From UBA2241 sp963777895 (GTDB lineage Bacteria > Actinomycetota > Thermoleophilia > UBA2241): a stretch of 64,000 nucleotides of DNA. Each line of letters begins with the position of its first letter. The first letter of the stretch is position 1. The notes below the pieces were generated by a model that ran no database searches, had not been told where the DNA came from, and saw only the letters and a program-made list of their open reading frames with translations. This document shows, piece by piece, positions 44,897 through 52,894 of this stretch. The stretch is from assembly GCA_963777895.1 (NCBI GenBank), contig CAVZSF010000005.1, positions 434,001-498,000 on the forward strand. Direction: 5' to 3'. Position numbers and translations under genes: made by a program.

Positions 44897-46333
44897 ATGG
44901 ATCTGCGTGCCTTCATCGCCCTGTTGGAACGTGAGGAGGAGCTCGTCCGCGTCACGGCGCCCGTGGATCCCTATCTCGAGATGGCGGAGATCGCGGCGCG
45001 GGCGAGCTGGAGCCACGGGCCTGCCCTGCTCTTCGAGAAGTCCGTGTCTGCGACCGGTGGCGCTCTCATGCCCGTGCTCATGAACCAGCTTGGCTCGTAT
45101 CGCCGCCTGGAGCTCGCGCTGGGCGCTCCGCTCGACGAGCTCGCCCAGCGCATCGCGGGTCTGCTCGAGTTGCAGGTGCCGAGCGGCCTCGTCGGCAAGG
45201 TCAAGGCACTCGGCCAGCTCAAGGAGCTCGCGTCGTTCGCCCCCAAGGTGGTCAAGAAGGCCGCCTTCCGCGAGGTGGTCGTCGACCCACCCGACTTGGC
45301 CCGCCTCCCGGTGCTGACCACCTGGCCTCGCGACGGCGGCCCCTTCGTCACGCTGCCGATCGTCGTGACCAAAGACCGTCAGGGGCGCCGCAACGCGGGG
45401 ATGTACCGCCTGCAGGTGTTCGACGGCCAGACGACCGGCATGCACTGGCACGTCCACCACGACGGGGCCGCCAACTTCCGCGAGACCGACGGCCGGCTCG
45501 AAGTGGCCGTTGCGCTGGGCACCGATCCGGTCATCACGTATTCAGCCACGGCGCCGCTGCCGCCGGGTATCGACGAGTTCATGTTCGCGGGCTTCCTGCG
45601 GGGCGAGCCCGTCGAGCTGGCGCGTTGTTCGACCGTCGATGTGGAGGTGCCGGCTGACGCCGAGATCGTCCTCGAGGGCTACGTCGAGAAGGGCGAGACC
45701 CGGCTCGAAGGCCCCTTCGGCGATCACACCGGCTACTACTCGCTCGCCGACCAGTATCCGGTCTTCCATGTGACGGCGATGTCGCATCGGCGTGACCCCA
45801 TCTACCCAGCGACCATCGTGGGTCGTCCTCCGATGGAGGACGTCTATCTGGGGAAGGCGACCGAACGGCTTTTCCTGCCGCTGCTCAGGCTGGTGCAGCC
45901 CGAGATCGTCGACATGGACCTGCCCATCGAGGGCGTGTTCCACGACTGCGCTATCGTGAGCATCCGCAAGTCGTATCCGGGGCAGGCGCGCAAGATCATG
46001 AACGCGTGCTGGGGGATGGGGCAGATGATGTTCACCAAGTTCGTGGTCGTGGTCGACGAGCACGTCGACGTGCACGACTACAGCGAGGTGACGTGGCGCG
46101 TGTTCAACAACGTCGACCCGCGCCGCGACTGCGTCATCGTGGATGGCCCCCTCGACGTGCTCGACCACTCCAGCCCGCTGCCACGCTACGGCGCCAAGAT
46201 GGGCATCGACGCGACCAAGACCTGGCCGGAGGAGGGCCACGGCCGCGAGTGGCCCGACGAGCTGGCCCAGGACTCGGCCGTCGTGCAGCGCGTGACGGAG
46301 CGCTGGGCCGAGTTGGGGCTGCCGTTCACGTGA
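44897..46333 (+). CDS. mqnL: UbiD-type decarboxylase of menaquinone synthesis
   Basis: A 478-residue UbiD-family enzyme of the size and pattern used in quinone synthesis: NAGMYRLQVFDGQTTGMHWH for prFMN and metal binding, EGPFGDHTGYYS with catalytic acidic residues, and KSYPGQARKIMNACWGMGQM. In the futalosine route a UbiD/UbiX pair removes the carboxyl group of the prenylated naphthoate; this gene lies with ubiX, a UbiA-type prenyltransferase and mqnE/A/C, so the MqnL role is well supported by context. The start is ATG 44897 after GAGAGGAG. Confidence 0.9.
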   Translation: MDLRAFIALLEREEELVRVTAPVDPYLEMAEIAARASWSHGPALLFEKSVSATGGALMPVLMNQLGSYRRLELALGAPLDELAQRIAGLLELQVPSGLVGKVKALGQLKELASFAPKVVKKAAFREVVVDPPDLARLPVLTTWPRDGGPFVTLPIVVTKDRQGRRNAGMYRLQVFDGQTTGMHWHVHHDGAANFRETDGRLEVAVALGTDPVITYSATAPLPPGIDEFMFAGFLRGEPVELARCSTVDVEVPADAEIVLEGYVEKGETRLEGPFGDHTGYYSLADQYPVFHVTAMSHRRDPIYPATIVGRPPMEDVYLGKATERLFLPLLRLVQPEIVDMDLPIEGVFHDCAIVSIRKSYPGQARKIMNACWGMGQMMFTKFVVVVDEHVDVHDYSEVTWRVFNNVDPRRDCVIVDGPLDVLDHSSPLPRYGAKMGIDATKTWPEEGHGREWPDELAQDSAVVQRVTERWAELGLPFT

Positions 46334-46409
46334 GCTATCTGGCTCGACGCCTGGGCGGCCCCCGACCCCGCGCGACGGGCTCGGCGATCGTTCGAGTGCG
46401 CGGCTACGC

Positions 46410-46438
46410 TTTACCGTCCCGGGTACCGCGTCTACACT
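46410..46438 (+). promoter_or_regulatory. Candidate promoter for the small membrane protein and prenyltransferase
   Basis: TTTACC (46410-46415) and TACACT (46433-46438) have an ideal 17-base spacing and lie 33 bases before the next start codon. Each box matches the consensus at four of six positions. Confidence 0.5.
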
Positions 46439-46470
46439 GAGCGGGCCAGCCGACGGTGAGGTAGAGCCTG

Positions 46471-46740
46471 ATGCGCAGCATGTTCTGGAAGATCTCGATC
46501 GCGAACTGGGTCGTCGCCTGCGCCATGACGGCGATCGCGGCCTATCTCGGCATCGCCCATCCGACCAGCATGTTCGTCTACGCCGCGCTCTTCGTGATCG
46601 GCATCTTCGCCTTCGTCGTCGCCATTCTCACCTGGGTCGTGGCGCGCTTCGGCATCGAGCCGGAGGCGCCGGCCGGCGCGGCGGCGCCGGCGCAAGAGCC
46701 GGCCGGCACAGCCGAGCCTGCCGCGCCTACCGGCGCCTGA
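46471..46740 (+). CDS. Small two-helix membrane protein
   Basis: An 89-residue protein with two hydrophobic segments (residues about 9-29 and 33-57) and an Ala/Pro/Glu-rich tail that should lie on the cytoplasmic side. I do not recognise a family. It is encoded 11 bases before the prenyltransferase and probably co-transcribed from the promoter at 46410. A role as membrane partner of quinone synthesis or of the cytochromes is possible but unsupported. Confidence 0.7.
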   Translation: MRSMFWKISIANWVVACAMTAIAAYLGIAHPTSMFVYAALFVIGIFAFVVAILTWVVARFGIEPEAPAGAAAPAQEPAGTAEPAAPTGA

Positions 46741-46751
46741 CCCGCCGGCCG

Positions 46752-47630
46752 GTGGCGACAGCCCGCGCCGCGGACGCCGCGCCGTCGCGCTCCGTCCTCT
46801 TCGCGCGCCTCATCAAGATCGAGCACAGCGTCTACGCGCTACCGTTCGCTTACGCGGGCGCCTTTCTCGCCGCCGATGGCTGGCCCGGATGGCGGGACCT
46901 TCTCTGGATCACGGTGGCCATGGTCGGCGCCCGCAGCTCCGCGATGGCGCTCAACCGCCTGATCGACCGTCGTATCGACGCGCGCAATCCGCGCACCGCG
47001 GGCCGTGAGCTGCCGGCCGGCAAGCTGCGCTCGAAGGACGTCTGGCTCTTCACGGCCGTCTCGATCGCGCTGCTGATCGTGGCCGCCTTCCAGCTATCGC
47101 CGCCCTGCCGCTACCTCTGGCCGATACCGCTCGCGGCTTTCATCTTCTATCCGTACACGAAGCGCTGGACAGCCCTGTGTCACTACGCCCTGGGCCTCAC
47201 ACTCGGCCTCGCCCCGGCCGCCGCCTGGGTGGCCGTTACAGGGACCGTGTCCCTCGAGGCCGTGCTGCTCTTCCTCGCCGTCGGCCTGTGGGTGGGCGGC
47301 TTCGACGTGATCTACGGCATCTTCGACATGGACTTCGACCGCCGCGAGGGCTTGCACTCCGTCGCCGTGGCTCTGGGCTGGCGCCGCGCCCTGCTCGTCG
47401 CGCTGCTCTCGCACCTCGCGGCGGTGTTCCTGCTCGCGGCGGTCGGGCTGCTGGCCGGCCTGGGCCTTGTCTACTGGGCCGGCCTTGCGCTCGTCGCCGG
47501 GCTGCTCGCCTGGTCGCATGTCGACATCGCCCGCCGCGGTCTCAAGCAGGTGGGCATGGGGTTCATGAGCGTGAACGGCGTCGTAGGCCTGCTGTACGGG
47601 GCCGTGGTCATCGTCGCCGTCCTCGTCTGA
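46752..47630 (+). CDS. mqnP: UbiA-family prenyltransferase of menaquinone synthesis
   Basis: A 292-residue membrane protein with about 8-9 helices. Both UbiA aspartate motifs are present: NRLIDRRIDARNPRTAGRE (first NDxxDxxxD-like site) and YGIFDMDFDRREGLHS (second). It attaches a polyprenyl chain to the naphthoate precursor in the membrane. Adjacent UbiX and UbiD genes and mqnE/A/C at 56.7-60.2 kb place it in the futalosine route, so MqnP is the likely role. The start is GTG 46752. The polyprenyl diphosphate it uses would come from the synthase at 55502. Confidence 0.9.
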   Translation: MATARAADAAPSRSVLFARLIKIEHSVYALPFAYAGAFLAADGWPGWRDLLWITVAMVGARSSAMALNRLIDRRIDARNPRTAGRELPAGKLRSKDVWLFTAVSIALLIVAAFQLSPPCRYLWPIPLAAFIFYPYTKRWTALCHYALGLTLGLAPAAAWVAVTGTVSLEAVLLFLAVGLWVGGFDVIYGIFDMDFDRREGLHSVAVALGWRRALLVALLSHLAAVFLLAAVGLLAGLGLVYWAGLALVAGLLAWSHVDIARRGLKQVGMGFMSVNGVVGLLYGAVVIVAVLV

Positions 47631-47746
47631 CCCACGGACGCGCACTCATCCGGCGCCGTTCCCGCTCGGACGCCGGTTCCGCCCCGTGCCCGCAGACCAC
47701 CTCGGCGCCGTACTATCCGGCACGCGCGAGAAGGGTTGTGTCCCGT

Positions 47747-47775
47747 TCGACCCTCGATACCCCCGGGTGTAGAAT
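47747..47775 (+). promoter_or_regulatory. Candidate promoter for the multiheme cytochrome operon
   Basis: TCGACC (47747-47752) and TAGAAT (47770-47775) are 17 bases apart. The -10 box matches the consensus at five of six positions. The distance suits a start at TTG 47857 better than at GTG 47794. Confidence 0.5.
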
Positions 47776-47856
47776 GCGCGCACTCGTGAGCGGGTGAACA
47801 AGGGGAGCCTGCGCACGAGCGTACCCAATGACCAGGGGAGCTGGGGAGTCGAGCGC

Positions 47857-48798
47857 TTGAGCCCGGAAGGCAGGAGCCAGAAGCACAGACCAGCCTACCG
47901 GCGCATGCCCTGGATCACGACGCTCGTCGTGATCGGCGTCCTCGCCGTCCTCGCCGTGATCCTGTGGATACCGGTCTCCGCCACCTCCACGCCGTCCTAC
48001 TGCAGCTCCTGCAAGGCGACGGAGAAGGCTGGCAAGGCGTGGAAGGATTCCGTCCACGCGACCGTAAGCTGCACCCAGTGCCACGTGAAGCCCGGCCTTG
48101 CCAACCAGGTCGCCTGGCGCAGCCGCGAATGGCTCAACATCTGGGCCGACTACCTCAACGTCCCCCGTGTGGACCAGGAAGGCCAGCGCCCGGGCAACGA
48201 AAACTGCACGCCCTGCCACGACCTCGACACGATCGCCCAGGTCCAGGGTGACGTGAAGATGCCGCACGATCGCCACGTGAACATCAGCGGGCTCGTCTGT
48301 GCGGACTGCCACGACAAGGTCTCGCACGGCTCTCGCGCAGACGCAGGGAAGGTCTCGATGACCGTCTGCGGGATGTGCCACCAGCAGCAGATCGAACAGA
48401 ACGACTGCTCCTTCTGTCACGTCGACACGGTCGCCCCCGCCGACCCGCACCCCGACGACTACATCGCGGAGCACGGCAAGGAGGCCCAGCAGGACGAGGC
48501 GGCCTGTCTGCGCTGCCACCACGATCCCGCGGCGTTCTGCGACAGCTGCCACGCGCGTCCGACCCCCGACCACTTCTCAGGAACCTGGCGCTACACCCAC
48601 GGCGAGACGGCCGCGAAGGACAAGTCGGGCTGCCTCGGTTGTCACGACGAGCAGGAATTCTGCCAGCAGTGCCACCAGGTGAGCCACCCCGACGACTGGC
48701 TGCAGTCGCACCGGGCCGTGGCCGCCGAAGGCGGCGGCTCGTGCCTCACCTGCCATCCCCAGGCGATGTGCGACAGCTGCCACGACAAGAGGACATGA
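47857..48798 (+). CDS. Membrane-anchored multiheme cytochrome c, NapC/NirT-like, about 12 hemes
   Basis: A ~313-residue protein: short basic N-terminus, one membrane helix (PWITTLVVIGVLAVLAVILW), then an outside domain with eleven CxxCH motifs plus an initial CSSCK. The first part (YCSSCK to CADCHDKVSHG) resembles NapC/NirT/NrfH quinol dehydrogenases, in which the first heme motif often has an unusual axial ligand. It probably accepts electrons from menaquinol and passes them outward. I chose TTG 47857 because GGGGAG stands 8 bases before it; the in-frame GTG 47794 would add 21 residues. It is first in a run of five multiheme cytochrome genes. Confidence 0.88.
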   Translation: MSPEGRSQKHRPAYRRMPWITTLVVIGVLAVLAVILWIPVSATSTPSYCSSCKATEKAGKAWKDSVHATVSCTQCHVKPGLANQVAWRSREWLNIWADYLNVPRVDQEGQRPGNENCTPCHDLDTIAQVQGDVKMPHDRHVNISGLVCADCHDKVSHGSRADAGKVSMTVCGMCHQQQIEQNDCSFCHVDTVAPADPHPDDYIAEHGKEAQQDEAACLRCHHDPAAFCDSCHARPTPDHFSGTWRYTHGETAAKDKSGCLGCHDEQEFCQQCHQVSHPDDWLQSHRAVAAEGGGSCLTCHPQAMCDSCHDKRT

Positions 48799-48799
48799 G

Positions 48800-49690
48800 G
48801 TGCGTCTGGTGAAGGGACGGGGCGTGATCCGCCCGAGCGTATCCAGACTGGTGTCGGCCGTGGCGCTGCTTGCGCTGGCGCTGACGGCGGCGGCCGGCAT
48901 GCCGCCGGCCGCGGCCGCCGCCGACAACGACGCCTGCTATGAGTGCCACAACGCCGGCACGACCCAGACGATCCAGGTCGACGGCCAAACGAAGTCGCTG
49001 GCCGTCGACCGGGCTCGCTACGAGGCCTCCAAGCACGGGCAGCTCGACTGCACCGGCTGCCACTTCGGCTTTGAGCCAGGCAACCACACCACCAAGCCCA
49101 TCGAGGGCTGGCTGCAGACGGCCAAGCTCGACGCCTGTCGTAACTGCCACGCCGACGTCTTCAGCATGTACGAGCAGTCGTTCCACGGCAGCCTGACCTC
49201 GAGCGGTGACAAGGACGCCCCCCTGTGCGCCGACTGCCACGAGGCCCACAACATCGTGCCGCCCGAGTCACTCGAGTTCCGCACCAGCATCCTCGACCTG
49301 TGCGCACGCTGCCATGCCGACCGCAGCGAGACCTACCTCGACGGCTACCACGGCAAGGCGTTCCTGCTGGGCAACGAGGAGACCGCCGTCTGCACCGACT
49401 GCCACGGCGGTCACAAGATCCTGCCGGCCTCCGACCCGCACAGCATGGTCTCCGACCAGAGCAAGCTCTCGACCTGCCAGCAGTGTCACCCGGAGGCGAA
49501 CCAGAACTTCGCCGGGTTCAACATCCACGTGAACCCGCGCGACCCGCGCGACGGCGTCTGGACCTTCATCTTCTGGCTCGCCTACATTCTCCTGATCGTC
49601 AGCGTCTTCAGCTTCGCCGCGATCCACACCACGCTCTACATCTACCGGGGGTTCAAGGATGGCCTCTACAGTCGCAGGCACGGACACTGA
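48800..49690 (+). CDS. Exported seven-heme cytochrome c with C-terminal membrane anchor
   Basis: A 296-residue protein with a signal peptide (residues about 14-40, ending AAAAA), seven CxxCH motifs (CYECH, CTGCH, CRNCH, CADCH, CARCH, CTDCH, CQQCH) and one hydrophobic helix near the C-terminus (WTFIFWLAYILLIVSVFSFA). This form fits the multiheme subunit of a quinone-linked membrane complex, with the cytochrome b encoded next. The genes overlap by 32 bases. GTG 48809 is an alternative start with GAGG at better spacing. No catalytic signature of a nitrite or sulfite reductase (CxxCK with active-site residues) is seen. Confidence 0.88.
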   Translation: MRLVKGRGVIRPSVSRLVSAVALLALALTAAAGMPPAAAAADNDACYECHNAGTTQTIQVDGQTKSLAVDRARYEASKHGQLDCTGCHFGFEPGNHTTKPIEGWLQTAKLDACRNCHADVFSMYEQSFHGSLTSSGDKDAPLCADCHEAHNIVPPESLEFRTSILDLCARCHADRSETYLDGYHGKAFLLGNEETAVCTDCHGGHKILPASDPHSMVSDQSKLSTCQQCHPEANQNFAGFNIHVNPRDPRDGVWTFIFWLAYILLIVSVFSFAAIHTTLYIYRGFKDGLYSRRHGH

Positions 49691-50585
49691 GCGCGGCGAA
49701 GGCGCGCCGGTGAGGCCGGCGTCGGGCGACGCCGACCGGCGCCCCCCGGCGAAGGTGCGCACGCGCGTGGAGTACGTGCGCTTCAACGCCTTCCATCGCT
49801 GGATGCACTTCCTCGTCTTCGTAAGCTTCACGGTGCTCGTGTTCACCGGCATGCCCCTGAAGTACAAGGACGCAGCGTGGGCGCAATGGGTCATGGACGC
49901 GGTCGGCGGCGTCACGGCGGCCGGCGTCTACCACCGCATTGCCGCCATCATCACGGTCTTCTACTGGACGATGGAAGTGCTCTTCATGCTCGTCATGATC
50001 GCGCGCCGTCGCGGCCGCAACGTCTTCTCGCAGGGCTCGATCATGTTCAGCAAGAAGGACCTGGAGGACATCGTCGGCATGTTCGCCTGGTTCCTGGGCA
50101 AGGGCGCCAAGCCGCAGTTCGACCGCTACACGTACTGGGAGAAGTTCGACTACATGTCGCTGGTCGCCGGCACCGTGATCATCGGGTTGACCGGGTTCAT
50201 GATGTGGTTCCCGGTCGAGACCACGAAGTACCTGCCCGGCGAGTTCCTCAACGTCGCGCTCGTGATCCACTCCAACGAAGCGCTGCTCGCGATGGGCGTG
50301 ATCTTCATCTTCGTGCACTTCTTCAGTGCCCACCTGAAGCCCGAGTCGTTCCCGCTCGACAAGGTGATCTTCACGGGCTCAGTGCCCGTCGAACACTACA
50401 AGGCCGAGCGGCCGCTGGAGTATGCTCGCCGCCTCAGGGAGGGGACCCTCGACGAGGTGCTGGTGGAGCGGCGCATCACCTGGAAGACATACCTCGCCGA
50501 CGCCCTGTGGTGGACGTTCACGGCGGTCGCGGGCATCTCCGCGATCCTGATGACGGCGTTCATCGTTTGGACGGTGTTCGACTGA
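49659..50585 (+). CDS. Cytochrome b561-type membrane subunit (quinone-reactive diheme b)
   Basis: A 308-residue membrane protein with four or five main helices. Heme-ligand candidates are His in FNAFHRWMHFLVF, VYHRIAAI, VIHSNEALLA and FVHFFSAHLKP, the pattern of the formate dehydrogenase gamma / hydrogenase b-type family. It likely exchanges electrons between menaquinone in the membrane and the seven-heme protein encoded by the overlapping gene. The first 35 residues are polar and cytoplasmic. Its place inside the cytochrome run supports a quinol:cytochrome c oxidoreductase role, which is inference. Confidence 0.88.
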   Translation: MASTVAGTDTERGEGAPVRPASGDADRRPPAKVRTRVEYVRFNAFHRWMHFLVFVSFTVLVFTGMPLKYKDAAWAQWVMDAVGGVTAAGVYHRIAAIITVFYWTMEVLFMLVMIARRRGRNVFSQGSIMFSKKDLEDIVGMFAWFLGKGAKPQFDRYTYWEKFDYMSLVAGTVIIGLTGFMMWFPVETTKYLPGEFLNVALVIHSNEALLAMGVIFIFVHFFSAHLKPESFPLDKVIFTGSVPVEHYKAERPLEYARRLREGTLDEVLVERRITWKTYLADALWWTFTAVAGISAILMTAFIVWTVFD

Positions 50586-50628
50586 TGGCCGGCGCCCTAT
50601 GGACCGGCCGCTGGGGAGGGGCGAGGCC

Positions 50629-51789
50629 ATGATCTCCCGGACGTCACGCACCCGGCTCTTCGGCCGCGTCGCCTTGCTGGTGCTGCTGCTCTGCGGCGCG
50701 GCGGCCCTGCTGGCGCTGGCCGCCGCGCCCGCCGGCGCCTTCCCCGAATGGGCCCACGGCGGTCTACCTGAGGCGGAGTGCTCCTCCTGCCACCTGTCAA
50801 CGGGCGGCATCGTGGAGGATGCCTGCACCTTCTGCCACAGCGGCTACAAGCCGATGGCCGGCAAGGACTGCTGGGACTGCCACGAGCCGGGCGCCGACAC
50901 CTCGAGCCTCTCCTCACCGAGCAGCGCCTGCTCGCAGGGCTGTCACCTCTACAGCGACTTCGACAAGGACTACGTCACGCCGTACACCCACGGCGCCCTG
51001 CCCCACGACGGCGCCTCCGGGTTCGGCGCCACCTGTCTCGACTGCCATCAGACCAGCGTCGACTGGCGCGACCCCGGCCAGAGCCCGCACCACGACGGCG
51101 TCGCGCAGGCAGCGCCGTCGTGCACGGACTGTCACGACGGCGTCACCGCGAGCAAGAAGGCGACGCACGACGGCGTCGCCTGCGAGGACTGCCACGACGG
51201 CATGAACCTGCCGCCGCGGCCGGCGACCTGCACGACGTGCCACGACGCCGCCGTCTTCGGCGGCGCCGATTGCGCGTCGTGCCACGCCGGCCAGATCCAC
51301 AACGCGGCGCCCGATGTCGGCACGTGCCAGTCCTGTCATCAGGGCTACCAGAAGCACGCCGGCGAGCTGACCTGCACCAAGTGCCACACCAACGCAGCCT
51401 CCTTCCACCACAAGACACAGGCGCCCAAGGTGAAGGGCTGCCGGGACTGTCACGCCAAGAAGCACGCCGGCAAGAGCGTGCCGGCCTCCAAGTGCGCCGG
51501 CTGTCACAAGGGCAACGCCCCGAGCGCGAAGCCGCGCGCGCAGCACTCCTCGAGCATCACGAAGAAGTACACCTGCTCGCTGTGCCACTCGAAGCCTCTG
51601 CACGCCAAGGCCTTCGGGGCGAAGCTGACCTGCCGCAGCTGCCACAAGGGCAAGTTCCACGCCGCCCAGGCCACGCCGGGGATCAGCGTGTGCACGCAGT
51701 GCCACGGGTCGGCGACGCGTCACTCGGGCGGCTTCCGCTGCACGACATGCCACCGCAGCGCGATCCACGACACGACGCCGCACGCGTGA
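50629..51789 (+). CDS. Secreted multiheme cytochrome c, about 17 hemes
   Basis: A 386-residue protein with an N-terminal signal (AAALLALAAAPAGAF, probable cleavage after AGA), sixteen CxxCH motifs and one CSQGCH that has three residues between the cysteines. No second membrane helix is present, so it is exported and either free or held by partners. From residue 130 the motifs come at short regular intervals with basic linkers (CRDCHAKKHAGK, CSLCHSKPLHAK), which suggests a heme wire. The start is ATG 50629 with GGGGAGGGGCGAGG upstream; earlier in-frame codons lack such a site. It is the most heme-dense protein of the window relative to length. Confidence 0.88.
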   Translation: MISRTSRTRLFGRVALLVLLLCGAAALLALAAAPAGAFPEWAHGGLPEAECSSCHLSTGGIVEDACTFCHSGYKPMAGKDCWDCHEPGADTSSLSSPSSACSQGCHLYSDFDKDYVTPYTHGALPHDGASGFGATCLDCHQTSVDWRDPGQSPHHDGVAQAAPSCTDCHDGVTASKKATHDGVACEDCHDGMNLPPRPATCTTCHDAAVFGGADCASCHAGQIHNAAPDVGTCQSCHQGYQKHAGELTCTKCHTNAASFHHKTQAPKVKGCRDCHAKKHAGKSVPASKCAGCHKGNAPSAKPRAQHSSSITKKYTCSLCHSKPLHAKAFGAKLTCRSCHKGKFHAAQATPGISVCTQCHGSATRHSGGFRCTTCHRSAIHDTTPHA

Positions 51790-51794
51790 GGACG

Positions 51795-51872
51795 ATGACG
51801 GACGATGTCCTCTTGCCAGCTCTCGACCGCTCCTCGCCGGTGCTGATCGACCGGAGGACGGCGGCCGGATGA
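51795..51872 (+). CDS. Possible 25-codon coupling ORF between two cytochrome genes
   Basis: ATG 51795, 3 bases after GAGG, opens a 25-codon frame whose TGA overlaps the ATG of the next cytochrome gene (ATGA). It might be translated only to couple ribosomes to the following gene, which lacks its own clear ribosome-binding site. It has no recognisable function. Confidence 0.25.
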   Translation: MTDDVLLPALDRSSPVLIDRRTAAG

Positions 51873-52891
51873 GGTTCCGCCTCACCACACGCCTGCTCAC
51901 GGTCATCGTGATCGTTCTCACGGTGGTCGTGCTCGCCATCGGCGTGGGCCTGGCCGCTACATCGCTGCCCGCCTTCTGTAACACGTGCAAGAGCCACGAG
52001 CCGATCGTCGCGGCGTACCACAAAGGAGCCCACCGAGAGGTCAACTGCGAGCTCTGCCACTCCAAGCCGGGCCCCTTCTACTTCCTCACCGCCAAGATGG
52101 AGGCGCTGCAGCAGCCCATCGCCCAGGTGACGGGGAACTACGAGGAACCGATCCTGGCCTCGGTGCTCAACCAGTCGTGCCGCCAGTGTCACACGAACGA
52201 TAAGCTTTTCGGCGTCATCTCGGCGCAGGGCATCAACGTGCAGCACAAGCACCTGATCGAGGCCGGCTTCCTCTGCACCCGCTGTCACTCCGTGGTCGGG
52301 CATCCGGGCTCGGTCCCGGAAGGCTCTGCGACCGAGCCGTCCATGGACCAGTGCCTCCTGTGCCACAACAACAACTACACCGACGCTGAGGGTCAGGTGG
52401 CCAAGGCCGACTGCGCGCTGTGTCACACCAAGAAGAACTACAGCGACAAGCCGTCGTCGCACGACGAGGCGGACTGGAACACCCGGCACGGCGCCGTGGG
52501 CATCCTCTCGACCTGCAGTGCCTGCCACAAGGATCCGAACGACTGCAAGAAGTGCCACGGCGGGGTGCAGATGCCGCATCCGATCGACTGGCTGAGCATG
52601 CACGGCGGCCGCAGCAAGGCCGTGGGCGAGAAGACCTGCCTGACGTGTCACGATTCGAAGGACTACTGCGACACCTGCCACAAGGTGAAGATGCCGCATC
52701 CGACCGACTTCGTGGTCAGCCACCCCAAGCAGGCGAACGAGGCCGACCAGACCTGCTTCAACTGCCACGAGGTTGCGAACTGCCAGGCATGCCACGAGCA
52801 GCACGCCATCGGCGACCCTCGTGCCCACGACCTGTTCAAGGCTCAGCCGTATACCCCGGCCCCGACCCCCAGTCCGAGCGCGAGCCTGTAG
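51869..52891 (+). CDS. Membrane-anchored multiheme cytochrome c, NapC/NirT-like, about 12 hemes
   Basis: A 340-residue protein with an N-terminal membrane helix (LLTVIVIVLTVVVLAIGVGL), a first motif CNTCK and eleven CxxCH motifs. The opening (AFCNTCKSHEPIVAAYHKG, then CELCHSKPGPFYFLTAKM) is of the NapC/NrfH type. The second half holds paired motifs with the linker MPHPxDW/F (VQMPHPIDW; VKMPHPTDF), shared with the next gene, so the two are duplicates that diverged. The C-terminus is a Pro/Ser/Ala tail. It should sit on the outer face of the membrane and take electrons from menaquinol. Confidence 0.88.
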   Translation: MRFRLTTRLLTVIVIVLTVVVLAIGVGLAATSLPAFCNTCKSHEPIVAAYHKGAHREVNCELCHSKPGPFYFLTAKMEALQQPIAQVTGNYEEPILASVLNQSCRQCHTNDKLFGVISAQGINVQHKHLIEAGFLCTRCHSVVGHPGSVPEGSATEPSMDQCLLCHNNNYTDAEGQVAKADCALCHTKKNYSDKPSSHDEADWNTRHGAVGILSTCSACHKDPNDCKKCHGGVQMPHPIDWLSMHGGRSKAVGEKTCLTCHDSKDYCDTCHKVKMPHPTDFVVSHPKQANEADQTCFNCHEVANCQACHEQHAIGDPRAHDLFKAQPYTPAPTPSPSASL

Positions 52892-52894
52892 GCG

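Noticed and set aside
48800..49690. Seven-heme protein as a nitrite or hydroxylamine reductase
   Set aside because: It has a membrane anchor and only regular CxxCH motifs; the active-site CxxCK and the catalytic Arg/Tyr/His set of NrfA are not visible.
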